In this document: piece by piece, positions 8,623 through 17,441 of the stretch
How the letters are laid out: each line of letters begins with the position of its first letter
Numbering within the stretch: the first letter of the stretch is position 1
Assembly (NCBI GenBank): GCA_022823665.1
Contig: JAJEHN010000009.1
Coordinates: 434,001-498,000, forward strand
DNA: 64,000 nt
Direction: 5' to 3'
Source of the DNA: Thermoanaerobaculia bacterium
Lineage (GTDB): Bacteria; Acidobacteriota; Thermoanaerobaculia; Multivoradales; Multivoraceae
Translations under genes and position numbers: made by a program
The notes under the pieces: model-generated
Databases searched by the model: none
The model's input: only the letters and a program-made list of their open reading frames with translations
Told to the model about the DNA's origin: nothing

Positions 8623-11600
8623 ATGTTCAGCCGCCTTCTACTCGTCGTCGTCGGTCTGGCCGCAAGCGCTGCCACGGCACCTCCCGCAACCGCCCAGTCC
8701 GAGGCGACGACCGGCATCATCCGCGGCACGGTCCGAGGGCCCGACGGAGCCACTGTCGGGGGCGCCCAGGTGCTGATCCAGCACGCGGAAACGGGATTCG
8801 TGACCTCCGTCGAAACGACGGCCACGGGAACCTTCGCCCGAACGCTGCTGCCGCTTGGTTCCTACGAACTGATCGTGACCAGGGACGACGAGGGACTGAT
8901 GGAGCGGCTCGCCGGCCTGACGCTTCGCGTCGGCGAGAGCCTGAACCTCGACATCGAACTGAAGGAGGTCGTCGCCGAGGAGATCACGGTGTCGACGGAC
9001 GCCTACTGGACACCCGCGACCGAAGACGTGACGACCTCCCAGCGGCTCGCCGACGAAGTGATCGAGGGGCTGCCCGTGAACGGCCGGAACTTCTTCGACC
9101 TGACCCTGCTGACCCCGGGCGCCTCGATCTCCCAGGGGCCCGACGGCGATGAGCTGAACATCAGCGGCCAGCGCGGCATCTTCAACAACTTCATCGTCGA
9201 CGGCGCCGACTTCAACAACTCGTTCTTCGGCGAGCAGCGCGGCGGCCAGCGTCCGGCCTTCACCTTCAACCAGGACGCGATCCAGGAGATGGTGGTCATC
9301 AACCAGGGCGCGACGGCCGAGTTCGGCCGCTCTGCCGGCGGCTTCGTCAACGTGATCACGAAGTCCGGCACGAACGAACTGGAAGGAACGATGCACACGT
9401 TCCGGCAGTGGGACGGAGTCTCGACCGAACATCCCTCCGGCGAGACGGCGAAGCCCGACTTCTCACGCCTGCAGTACGGCTTCACGCTCGGCGGGCCGAT
9501 CCGGCGCGAGCGGGTGTTCTTCTTCGGCGCCTACGACGAGCAGGACGCCTCGGAGACCAAGCAACTCGTGCGCGCCGTCGCCGGCCCCGCCAACCTGGCG
9601 CGGCTCGACGGTTTCCTGGGGAGCCGCTGGCCCGGCCTGTTCGACGACGAGTTCGGCCCCATCGAGCGGACCGACGACAACCGGGCCCTGATCGTCAAGC
9701 TGGACTTCAACCTGAGCGAGCGCCACCAGGCGTCGGTCAAGTACAACTACACGTGGTCGGAACAGGAGAATGGCACGTTCGACGTCGACTCCTGGGGCCT
9801 TTCCGCGAACGGCATCGAGCAGGACTACTCGCACGCGGTCAACCTGAGCCTGCGCTCCCTCCTCAGCAACCGGACCTCGAACGAGCTCCGCCTGCAATGG
9901 GCGCGCGAGCATCGGCCGCGGCGCTACGGCGGACCGTTGCAGCCGGGAGTCGAGCCTCCGCCCCAGCCGCCGTACCAGGTTCTCGGCGGCAGGCCCTTCC
10001 CCGACATCGGGATGGACTTCGCCGACGGCTTTCGCATCGGCCTGCCGTTCTTCCTGCCGATCGGCGCCGACGCCGCGGACGACCGCCAGCAGCTCGTCGA
10101 CAACGTCTCCACGCTGCTCGGCGACCACCTGGTCAAGGCGGGGATCGAGGCGAACCGGACCGGCATCGCCCAGCAGTTCCTGGGCTTCGGCAACAGCCGC
10201 TACATCTTCGACTCGGTGGACGGCTTCATCAACTTCGTCGAGCAGGGGAACGGCTACGTCACCTGCTCCGACGGCTCGAGCAGCGCCGCCGGCGTCTGCC
10301 CGCCGGGGGCCGAGATTACCGGGCCCGTCCTGCTCTATCTCCAGGCCACGACCGTTCCCGGCATCCCGCCGGAGGACCTGGGCAAGCAGGCCTTCGACGT
10401 CGACGAAGTCGGCCTCTTCGTCCAGGACACCTGGCAGGCGACCGACCGTTTCGTCCTCAACCTGGGGCTGCGCTGGGAAGGAACCTGGAGCCCCGACCCG
10501 CTGATCGCACCGCGGGACACCTGGTACGCCCCCTACCTCGACGATCCTCGCTTTCCCTCCGACGGCACGATCCCGGACGATCTCGACAACTTTCAGCCGC
10601 GCCTCGGCCTGGTCTGGGACGCCTCCGGCGACGGCGCCAATGTCGTCAGGCTGAACGCGGGTTCGTACGTTTCCCGCATCCCGAGTCTCGTGCTGGTCGG
10701 CCCCCGCGTCACGAACGGCGCCTTCCAGCAGACCCTGTTCAGGAGCAGCGCCGCCTCGCCGGCGCTTGGCCCGGTGCCGCCCATCGACGAGCAGATCGAC
10801 GGCTCGAACACGCTTCCCTTCCTGCCCGACATCACCGTCGCCGACCGGGATCTCGAACTGCCCGAGACCTGGTCCTTCGGCGCCGGCTACGAGCGCCGGC
10901 TGGGCCGCGGCCTGACCGCCGAACTCGCCTACCAGCACGCCCGGACGGATGAACTCTTCCGCTTCGTCGACCGCAACCACGCGGCATTCGGTGCGCCCTT
11001 CGGCATCGGCACCCATCCTGGCGGAGGCGGCATCAACGCCCTGAACAACACGGAAAGCTCGGCACGCTCGCGCTACCACGGCTTGACCGCGACCCTGCGC
11101 GGACGGGACGCCTTCGACGGCCTGCTCACCTTCGAGGTGAACTACACCTTCAGCCGGGATCGCTCCGACGACGACAACGAACGGGATCCCTTCACGTTCC
11201 GCTACGCCGATCCGACCGATCTCGACCCCGAGTTCGGCTGGTCCGACCGCGACCGCCGGCACCAGGTCGCAGGCTACCTGCTCTTCGCCCTGCCCCGCGA
11301 CATCCAGTTCAGCAACGTGTTCCGGTATCTATCCGCATCGCCGGTGTCCGAGTCCTGCGCCAACCGCGGTCAACGGGCCGCCCAACCGTCCGACCGCGTC
11401 TGCGCCGACGGCCGCATCCTCCAGCGGAACACCCTCCGGCGCGACAACGACTTCCTGACCTGGGACATCCGTCTCTCCCGCCCCTTCACCCTTAGCCGCG
11501 GCGTCACGCTCGAACCGGTCTTCGAGATCTTCAACCTGACGAACGCCGACAACCGCCTCGACGCCTCCCAGGGCTCCCTGCTCTTCAACTTCGACGGCAC

Positions 11601-11661
11601 GATCCGCAGCGGCCTGGGAGACAGTCGCCGAGGCCAGATCGGCCTGCACGTTCACTTCTAG
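8623..11661 (+). CDS. TonB-dependent receptor, Oar-like, with carboxypeptidase-regulatory-like domain
   Basis: The outer-membrane protein has 1012 residues. I start it at the ATG at 8623 because a signal peptide follows directly (FSRLLLVVVGLAASAATA, cleaved near ATAQ). The frame is open further upstream, but that part does not resemble a protein start. Residues about 30-110 form a carboxypeptidase-regulatory-like beta-sandwich (GTVRGPDGATVGGAQVLIQH). Residues about 120-240 are the TonB plug (GLPVNGRNFFDLTLLTPGAS, then ATAEFGRSAGGFVNVITKSG). The rest is a beta-barrel with many aromatic-ended strands, finishing in GQIGLHVHF with the terminal phenylalanine typical of outer-membrane proteins. Such receptors import oligosaccharides, peptides or siderophores; the substrate here is unknown. 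Its stop codon overlaps the convergent peptidase stop. Confidence 0.92.
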   Translation: MFSRLLLVVVGLAASAATAPPATAQSEATTGIIRGTVRGPDGATVGGAQVLIQHAETGFVTSVETTATGTFARTLLPLGSYELIVTRDDEGLMERLAGLTLRVGESLNLDIELKEVVAEEITVSTDAYWTPATEDVTTSQRLADEVIEGLPVNGRNFFDLTLLTPGASISQGPDGDELNISGQRGIFNNFIVDGADFNNSFFGEQRGGQRPAFTFNQDAIQEMVVINQGATAEFGRSAGGFVNVITKSGTNELEGTMHTFRQWDGVSTEHPSGETAKPDFSRLQYGFTLGGPIRRERVFFFGAYDEQDASETKQLVRAVAGPANLARLDGFLGSRWPGLFDDEFGPIERTDDNRALIVKLDFNLSERHQASVKYNYTWSEQENGTFDVDSWGLSANGIEQDYSHAVNLSLRSLLSNRTSNELRLQWAREHRPRRYGGPLQPGVEPPPQPPYQVLGGRPFPDIGMDFADGFRIGLPFFLPIGADAADDRQQLVDNVSTLLGDHLVKAGIEANRTGIAQQFLGFGNSRYIFDSVDGFINFVEQGNGYVTCSDGSSSAAGVCPPGAEITGPVLLYLQATTVPGIPPEDLGKQAFDVDEVGLFVQDTWQATDRFVLNLGLRWEGTWSPDPLIAPRDTWYAPYLDDPRFPSDGTIPDDLDNFQPRLGLVWDASGDGANVVRLNAGSYVSRIPSLVLVGPRVTNGAFQQTLFRSSAASPALGPVPPIDEQIDGSNTLPFLPDITVADRDLELPETWSFGAGYERRLGRGLTAELAYQHARTDELFRFVDRNHAAFGAPFGIGTHPGGGGINALNNTESSARSRYHGLTATLRGRDAFDGLLTFEVNYTFSRDRSDDDNERDPFTFRYADPTDLDPEFGWSDRDRRHQVAGYLLFALPRDIQFSNVFRYLSASPVSESCANRGQRAAQPSDRVCADGRILQRNTLRRDNDFLTWDIRLSRPFTLSRGVTLEPVFEIFNLTNADNRLDASQGSLLFNFDGTIRSGLGDSRRGQIGLHVHF

Positions 11662-12836
11662 GCGCCGAGGATCCGCAGCTCCCTCGGCGACGAGGTGAGA
11701 AGCTCGCAGCCCTGCTCGGTCACGCGAACGTTGTCCTCGATGCGCACCCCGCCCCAGCCGTCGAGATAGAGGCCAGGTTCGATCGTAAACACCGCCCCCT
11801 CCTCGACAACGTCGGTGTTCCCCGCCATCACGGACGGCGGCTCGTGGATCTCCAGGCCCAGGCCGTGGCCGGTGCGATGTGTCATGAACTCCTTGAAGCG
11901 CGCGGCGCGCAGGTTCGCCTGGCAGTTCTTGTGCACGTAGTCGTAGGTGACGCCGGGACGTGACGCCGCCACGCCGCGGATGTTCGCCTGCAGCACGGCC
12001 TCGTAGACCTCCCGCATGCGGTCCGTCGGCGAGCCGCTGACCACGAACGTGCGCGTGATGTCGCAGTGGTAGCCGTCGAACGAGGTCCCGAAGTCGATCA
12101 GCAGGAACTCGCCTTCCTCCATCTTCCGCTCGTCGGGCACTCCGTGGGGCAGAGCGCTCTTCGGACCGCTGAGAACGATCGGGCCGAAGGAGATGCCGCC
12201 CCCGCCGCGGCGAAGCAGCTCGCTCGAGAGCTTGGCCGCGATCTCGCGCTCGGTGCGCCCCGGCTTGACGTCCCGCAACGTGAACTCGAGCGCCGCCTCG
12301 GCGATCTTCGACGCCTGCTGGATCGCCTTCGCTTCTTCGTCGCTCTTCTTGAGCCGCAGTTCGCTCACGATCGACTCGGCGCTCTCGAGCTTTGCCTTCG
12401 GCAGCTCGCGGGCCAGGTGCTGAGCTTCCATGTAGCGCAGGCTGAGCGGTTCGACCGCCACCCGCGAGGCCTTTCCGAGACCCTTGAAGGCCGCGGCCGC
12501 GGCTTCCTCCGGACCGTCCGCGTCGTCCCAGAGATGCACCGACTCGACCGCCGGCGCGACACCGCGGAAGTTGGCCTCCTCCAGCGCGGGGACGATGGCC
12601 ACGGGGGCGTCCCCGGTCGGCACGATGAGCAGGAAGAGCCGCTCGTGCCCGTCGAAGTGGTGGCCCAGGAGCCAGGTCAGCGTGGCTCCCGGCGTCAGCA
12701 CCACGGCGTCGGCGCCGGCAGAAGCCGCAGCCTGCCGCAACTGCTCCAGACGGACGGCATCGCGGCTCGAGTGCCTCGGCGCCCCGTCGTCCTCGGCCCC
12801 TTCCACCAGCCCTGCCTCCACGGTGTCGTCGCCCAT
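11658..12836 (-). CDS. M24-family metallopeptidase, Xaa-Pro aminopeptidase type
   Basis: The cytoplasmic exopeptidase has 392 residues and probably removes N-terminal residues before proline. The N-terminal creatinase-like domain spans about 30-160 and the pita-bread catalytic domain about 170-390. All five metal ligands are present: D248 (LLIDFG), D259 (YHCDITRTF), H324 (TGHGLG), E353 (FTIEPG) and E367 (VRIEDN). The length fits PepQ-like enzymes. The gene converges on the TonB receptor; the two stop codons share a CTAG at 11658-11661. It diverges from the acyl-CoA dehydrogenase pair, with 118 bases between. The first 25 residues are weakly conserved, so the true start could be slightly downstream. 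Confidence 0.9.
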   Translation of the reverse strand: MGDDTVEAGLVEGAEDDGAPRHSSRDAVRLEQLRQAAASAGADAVVLTPGATLTWLLGHHFDGHERLFLLIVPTGDAPVAIVPALEEANFRGVAPAVESVHLWDDADGPEEAAAAAFKGLGKASRVAVEPLSLRYMEAQHLARELPKAKLESAESIVSELRLKKSDEEAKAIQQASKIAEAALEFTLRDVKPGRTEREIAAKLSSELLRRGGGGISFGPIVLSGPKSALPHGVPDERKMEEGEFLLIDFGTSFDGYHCDITRTFVVSGSPTDRMREVYEAVLQANIRGVAASRPGVTYDYVHKNCQANLRAARFKEFMTHRTGHGLGLEIHEPPSVMAGNTDVVEEGAVFTIEPGLYLDGWGGVRIEDNVRVTEQGCELLTSSPRELRILGA

Positions 12837-12954
12837 CTTGTCGTCGCCGCCCTTCCCGAGGTTGTCGTTCGCCGGAGTGTAGAACCCGACAGCTTACTCT
12901 GAACGCTCGGGCCTGCTGACGAGGGTCCCCGCGCAGGATAGAGTCGCGCCCATC

Positions 12955-14148
12955 ATGGACACATCGATCGGCTCCGAATACGACTCTCTCCGCGAGGAGG
13001 TCCGCTCCTTCTTCGCCGCCAACGAGGACACCGCAGTGCCCGCCGGACCCGGCTTCGGCGGCGACGCCTCCGAGGTGCGCAGGCGCGTCGTCGAATGGCA
13101 GAAACGGCTCGTTGACGCGGGCTACGCCGGCCGCGAGATCCCGCAACGCTACGGCGGCGCCGGCCACGAGCCCGACCCCCTCGCCAGCCTGGTCATCGAA
13201 GAGGAGTTTCAGAGCGCCGGGATCTCCCTCGGGATGGAGAACCAGGGCATCAGCATGTTCGTCCCGACCCTGCTCCACTTCGGCCGTGAAGACCAGAAGC
13301 AGGAGCTGATCCGGCCGACGATCCGCGGCGAGATGATCTGGTGCCAGGGGTACAGCGAACCGGGCTCCGGCTCCGACCTGGCGTCGCTGCGCACGTCCGC
13401 GGTGCTGGACGGCGACGAGTACGTGATCAACGGCCAGAAGATCTGGACCAGCGGCGCCCGCGAAGCGGAGATGATGTTCGCCCTGATTCGCACGGAAGCC
13501 GACGCCGGGAAGCACGCGGGGATCAGCTACATCGTGCTGCCGATGGATACGCCCGGGATCGACGTGCGGCCGCTGATGACCATGACCGGCGACGCCTCCT
13601 TCAACGAGGTCTTCTTCACCGACGTGCGCGTGCCGGCGACCAACGTGATCGGCCGCCCGGGCCAGGGCTGGGAGGTCGGCACCTACACGCTGCGCTTCGA
13701 GCGCAACATGCTCGGCCGCTCGAACGCGACCGAGAGCTACGTCGCCGGTTGCGTGGACATCCTGCGCGAGACCGGCCTGATCGACTCGCCGGTCTACCGG
13801 GACCGGCTGCTCAAGCTCGAGGGCCGGGTGCAGGCCATGAAGTACCACCAGTTGCGCCTGCTCACCGATCGGCTGAAGAAGAGGGACTCGGGCGCCGGTG
13901 GCCTGATCGTCAAGCTGAACAACTGCCAGTTGAACTACGACATCTGCGCTCTCGCGATCGACGCGATGGCCGAGCGCGGCGTGCTCAGGCGCGGCTCGAA
14001 GCACGTCCGCGACTACGGCAACTGGCAGCGCAACTACATGTATGCCCTGGGCCTGATCATCGGCGGCGGCACCGCCCAGATCCAGAAGAACATCATCGGC
14101 GAGCGGGGACTCGGTCTGCCGCGGGAGCCGAAGCCGGCCGCGGCCTGA
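12955..14148 (+). CDS. Acyl-CoA dehydrogenase, larger subunit of a probable heteromer
   Basis: This is a 397-residue FAD-dependent acyl-CoA dehydrogenase. Visible motifs are WCQGYSEPGSGSDLASLRTS near 128-147, VINGQKIWTSGA for flavin and substrate contacts, and the C-terminal GGGTAQIQKNIIGERGLGLP. At the position where medium-chain enzymes carry the catalytic Glu (Y-E-G-T) this protein has G-G-G-T, so the base must come from elsewhere, as in several families acting on branched or steroid-like acyl chains. The gene is followed after 28 bases by a second dehydrogenase subunit that has the flavin-binding loop this one lacks. I infer a heterotetramer as known for the FadE28/FadE29 class. The substrate is unknown. 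Confidence 0.88.
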   Translation: MDTSIGSEYDSLREEVRSFFAANEDTAVPAGPGFGGDASEVRRRVVEWQKRLVDAGYAGREIPQRYGGAGHEPDPLASLVIEEEFQSAGISLGMENQGISMFVPTLLHFGREDQKQELIRPTIRGEMIWCQGYSEPGSGSDLASLRTSAVLDGDEYVINGQKIWTSGAREAEMMFALIRTEADAGKHAGISYIVLPMDTPGIDVRPLMTMTGDASFNEVFFTDVRVPATNVIGRPGQGWEVGTYTLRFERNMLGRSNATESYVAGCVDILRETGLIDSPVYRDRLLKLEGRVQAMKYHQLRLLTDRLKKRDSGAGGLIVKLNNCQLNYDICALAIDAMAERGVLRRGSKHVRDYGNWQRNYMYALGLIIGGGTAQIQKNIIGERGLGLPREPKPAAA

Positions 14149-14176
14149 CGGCCGGAGCCACAAGGAGTCCTCGAAC

Positions 14177-15229
14177 ATGGACTTTGGACTGACGCAGCCG
14201 CAGGAGCTGCTCCGAGACTCGATCGCCCGCTTTCTGGCTCAGGACGTCGGCATCGAGCGCGTCCGCCGCGTGATGGAGTCGGAATCCGGCCGCGACGAGG
14301 CGATTCACGGCCAGCTCGGCGATCAGGGGATCACGGGCCTCCTGATCGACATGGACCTCGGCGGTTCGGAACTCGGGATGCAGGAGGCCGCGATCGCCGC
14401 GCAGGAACTCGGTCGGGCCGCGGCGCCCGTCAACTTCCACTCGGCCTACGTGCTGGCGCCGCTGCTGCTCGCCGGCGCCGACGCCGGAGACCGCCGGAAC
14501 GCCCTGCTCGAAGGGATCGCCGAGGGCAGCTCGCTGATCACGCCGATCCTCGATGCGCCGATCGACGACGGACGGATCGATGGCGGCGTCCTCTACGTGC
14601 CGGACGCCGCATGGTCCGACGCCTTCCTGCTCGAGTCAGGCGGCAACCTGCATCTGCTTGACGGTTCCGTCTCCGGCATCGACATCGAACCGCTCGAAAC
14701 GGTCGACGACACCCGCCGGGTCGCCGAGGTCACGTTCTCCGGAATCGACCTGGGAGAGGCCGAGAGCCTCGGCGGCAGCGCGGACAGCACGCGGCGAGCC
14801 GTCCACGCCGCCCGGATCGCCCTTGCCGCCGACGCCCTCGGCGCCGCCCAGAAGGGCCTTCACATCTCCGTCGAGTACGCCAAGGAGCGCAAGCAGTTCG
14901 AGCGAATCATCGGCTCCTTCCAGGCGGTGAAGCACATCTGCGCCGAGGTTCTGGCCGAAGTCGATCCGGTCCAGTCCCTGCTCTGGCACACCGCCGACGC
15001 CTGGGACGGGGGATCGGACGAGATCGACCACCTCGCCCCCCTGCTCAAGGCTCACGCCACCGAAGTCGCCAGCACCGCCGTGACCATGACCACCCAGGTC
15101 TTCGGCGGCATGGGGTTCACCCACGAGTGCGACATGCACATCTTCTACAAGCGCGCCGGCTACGACCGGCAGATGATGGGGAATCCGACCGCGCTCAGGG
15201 AGCAGGCGGCGTCGGTGATGTACGCCTGA
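14177..15229 (+). CDS. Acyl-CoA dehydrogenase, smaller subunit of a probable heteromer
   Basis: The protein has 350 residues, preceded by an AAGGAG-like site (acaaggagtcc, about 14160-14170). It has the acyl-CoA dehydrogenase fold. The region YAKERKQFERIIGSFQAVKH and the motif VFGGMGFTHECDMHIFYKRA are the conserved arginine block and the adenine-side FAD loop. The first half (about 1-200) is divergent, and the usual E-P-x-x-G-S-D motif is not seen. The partner upstream has the complementary set of motifs, so the two probably form one active enzyme. The gene ends 10 bases before a convergent outer-membrane protein gene. Confidence 0.87.
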   Translation: MDFGLTQPQELLRDSIARFLAQDVGIERVRRVMESESGRDEAIHGQLGDQGITGLLIDMDLGGSELGMQEAAIAAQELGRAAAPVNFHSAYVLAPLLLAGADAGDRRNALLEGIAEGSSLITPILDAPIDDGRIDGGVLYVPDAAWSDAFLLESGGNLHLLDGSVSGIDIEPLETVDDTRRVAEVTFSGIDLGEAESLGGSADSTRRAVHAARIALAADALGAAQKGLHISVEYAKERKQFERIIGSFQAVKHICAEVLAEVDPVQSLLWHTADAWDGGSDEIDHLAPLLKAHATEVASTAVTMTTQVFGGMGFTHECDMHIFYKRAGYDRQMMGNPTALREQAASVMYA

Positions 15230-15239
15230 GTGACGGCTC

Positions 15240-16070
15240 TCAGTCCGCCGCGCCGAACAGCCGCACCATGCTGACCGTGACCCCGATGCCGTCGGCCTCC
15301 ACGGTCGAAGGCACGGTGACGCGGACGTCCGGGAAGTCGGCGACCCAGGATTCGTCGCCGTACCGGCTGTAGCTCGCCTCGAAGCGCAACGCGATCCGGC
15401 GGGCGTAGTCGCCGCTGCCGAACCGCTTCTCGAGGCCGAGGCCCCAGGTCGTTGCGATCGGATCCACGTCGCGGCCATCGGTCCCCGAAACGTACTCGGA
15501 CGGCGAACACGGTTCAGCCGTCAGACAGCCTTCGAAGGTCGTGCCGAAGCGCGCCTTGAAGAGCCGCACGCCGCCGAGCAGGTAGAAGCTCATGTCCCGG
15601 GACCGGAGCGATTCCGGCTCGAAGCCGAGCCGCAGCGTCAGGCCGTAGCTGCGTTTCTTGTCGAGGGACCAGGTGTCCGGCCAGCTCTCGCCCAGTTGCT
15701 TGCGTTCCGGCGACGTGCCCACGCCGGCGAGCTGGCCGTCCGGCTCGCCGCTGTGGAACGTGACGTCGATTTCCGTGCTCAGGTAGGCGCCGCCGTCACT
15801 GAGGAGTGCGCGATAGCCCGCCAGGAAGCCCACCGCCAGGTCGACGGAGTCGGCCGAGCTCGTGTCGTGGAACACCATGCCGCGCCGCGGTTCGGGCACC
15901 AGGGTGTCGGGATCCGTGTTGTCGACGTTCTTCGAGAAGGTGGCGTCGAACTGCTCGGCCGACGCGGTGTAGCCGGCGTAGAAGCCGCGCTCCTGGGCGA
16001 GGGACGCTCCGGCAAGGAAGAGTAACGACGCGGCGCCGAGGCCCGCGGCCCTTCGTCGGAGCTTGCTCAT
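15240..16070 (-). CDS. Exported outer-membrane beta-barrel-like protein of unknown function
   Basis: The protein has 276 residues. GAGGAG sits six bases before the ATG at 16070, so I prefer it over the ATG two codons upstream, which touches the same GAGGAG. A signal peptide is evident (LGAASLLFLAGASLAQ). The mature part shows alternating hydrophobic and polar strands and ends in an amphipathic strand (GIGVTVSMVRLFGAAD), consistent with an 8-12 strand barrel. I do not recognise a family. It is the last gene of a leftward run with a serine hydrolase, a sialidase and a PQQ propeller, 16 bases after the hydrolase stop, so a role in the same envelope process is likely. Confidence 0.65.
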   Translation of the reverse strand: MSKLRRRAAGLGAASLLFLAGASLAQERGFYAGYTASAEQFDATFSKNVDNTDPDTLVPEPRRGMVFHDTSSADSVDLAVGFLAGYRALLSDGGAYLSTEIDVTFHSGEPDGQLAGVGTSPERKQLGESWPDTWSLDKKRSYGLTLRLGFEPESLRSRDMSFYLLGGVRLFKARFGTTFEGCLTAEPCSPSEYVSGTDGRDVDPIATTWGLGLEKRFGSGDYARRIALRFEASYSRYGDESWVADFPDVRVTVPSTVEADGIGVTVSMVRLFGAAD

Positions 16071-16086
16071 CTTCATCTCCTCGCGT

Positions 16087-17430
16087 CTAGTCCACGATCG
16101 CCTGGTAGGTCAGCACTTCCATCGTCGGGCGCAGCGGATAGGTGCCGGTGGGCAGCAACTGGGTCAGCACGATGGCAACGAGCTCCTCCTCGGGATCGAC
16201 CAGGAAGTCGGTCGAGGCGGCGCCGCCCCAGCCGTACGTGCCGGGCGAGGCCGGCAGCCCGGTCAGCCCGGTGTCGGTGATCGAGTACCCGCCCAGGCCG
16301 TAGCCCATGCCCTCGCTCATCCCCATGTCGAGGTTCAGGCTCGACATGGGCGACGGTCCGTAGGCCGATCCGAGGTGGTTGTCCATCATCAGGGCGACCG
16401 TCTGCGTCCCGAGGATCCGCACGCCGTCGAGTTCGCCGCCGTTCGCCAGCATTTGCGCGAACCGCAGGTAGTCGCCGGCGGTGGCAACGAGGCCGGAGCC
16501 GCCCATCTCGACCTTCGGCGGCTCGCGGTAGGCGCTGGTCTCGGGATCGTCCATGACCACCATGCCGCCGTCCGGCGTCGGCGCGTAGTTGACGGCGAAC
16601 CGGTCGAGCTTCTCGTCCGGAACGTGGAAGGCCGTGTCGACCATGCCCAGCGGATCGAAGATGCGCTCCTTCAGGAACTCGCCGAAGGTCTGCCCGGAAG
16701 CGACCTCGACCACGCGGCCGGCGACCTCGAGGCCGACGCTGTAGTTCCAGGCGGTGCCGGGGTGAGCCAGCAGGGGCTGCTTCGCCAGTTCCCGGACGTA
16801 GTGCGCCAGGTCGTCGTGGGGAACGGCGTCCGCGGAGCCCTCGAGTCCCGCGGCCGCGTAGCTGGCGGCGACGGGGCTGGGGATGAAGGTGTAGGTCAGT
16901 CCGGACGTGTGGGTCATCAGGTCGCGAACGACGATCGGCCGCCGCGGCGGCTCCGTCTCCATGTCGTCGCCGTCGCCAGAGACGTAGACCTGCGTGCCGG
17001 CGAACTCGGGGAGAATCGCGGCCAGCGGCGTCGACAGCAGGAAGTGGCCCTCCTCCCAGAGCATCATCAGGGCCGCCGAGGCGATCGGCTTGGTCATCGA
17101 GTACATGCGGAAGAGCGTGTCCTCGGCCATCGGCTCGCCGGCCTCGACGTCCTGGTAGCCGCTGGCCTCGAAGTGAACGACCTTGCCGTCTCGCGCGACG
17201 ACGGTGATCACGCCGGACAGCTTGCCCTCCGTCACGTAGCTCTCGAACGCCGGCCGGATCCGGTCGAGGCGCTCGCTCGACATGCCGGCGCTCTCCGGCG
17301 TTACGCGGGGCAGGCCGGCGAACGTGCCGGCGGCGTCCGTGCTGTCCGCGCCCTGTGGCGCGCACGCGGCGAGCAGGGCGGCGGCAAGGATGGAAGCGAG
17401 AGCGACGGTGAAGATCTTTCGCTGGTGCAT
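16087..17430 (-). CDS. Class C beta-lactamase-like serine hydrolase, lipoprotein
   Basis: The protein has 447 residues, with GAGAGGA just before the ATG. The N terminus is a lipoprotein signal (SILAAALLAACAPQ) with cysteine as the lipidation site. The beta-lactamase/transpeptidase fold shows the catalytic S-x-x-K as SMTK within FRMYSMTKPIASAALMML. The second motif is WNYSVG, so the usual Y-x-N asparagine is replaced; the family contains many esterases and D-peptidases with this change. I therefore call it a serine hydrolase, not a resistance enzyme. It follows the sialidase stop by 11 bases in a probable four-gene operon. Confidence 0.85.
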   Translation of the reverse strand: MHQRKIFTVALASILAAALLAACAPQGADSTDAAGTFAGLPRVTPESAGMSSERLDRIRPAFESYVTEGKLSGVITVVARDGKVVHFEASGYQDVEAGEPMAEDTLFRMYSMTKPIASAALMMLWEEGHFLLSTPLAAILPEFAGTQVYVSGDGDDMETEPPRRPIVVRDLMTHTSGLTYTFIPSPVAASYAAAGLEGSADAVPHDDLAHYVRELAKQPLLAHPGTAWNYSVGLEVAGRVVEVASGQTFGEFLKERIFDPLGMVDTAFHVPDEKLDRFAVNYAPTPDGGMVVMDDPETSAYREPPKVEMGGSGLVATAGDYLRFAQMLANGGELDGVRILGTQTVALMMDNHLGSAYGPSPMSSLNLDMGMSEGMGYGLGGYSITDTGLTGLPASPGTYGWGGAASTDFLVDPEEELVAIVLTQLLPTGTYPLRPTMEVLTYQAIVD

Positions 17431-17441
17431 GTCGTCCTCTC

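Noticed and set aside
11658..11661. Overlapping convergent stop codons at CTAG as a regulatory device
   Set aside because: Overlapping stops at CTAG arise easily when genes converge; no hairpin or other structure accompanies it.
11329..14178. A 949-codon open frame on the minus strand
   Set aside because: It runs opposite the TonB receptor end and acyl-CoA dehydrogenase and across the M24 peptidase in another frame. Its translation is Arg/Gly/Ala-rich without motifs, a common shadow in GC-rich DNA.
16087..17430. Annotation as a beta-lactamase resistance gene
   Set aside because: S-x-x-K is present but the Y-x-N motif is altered, and the protein is a lipoprotein in a glycan-type operon; esterase or peptidase activity is likelier.
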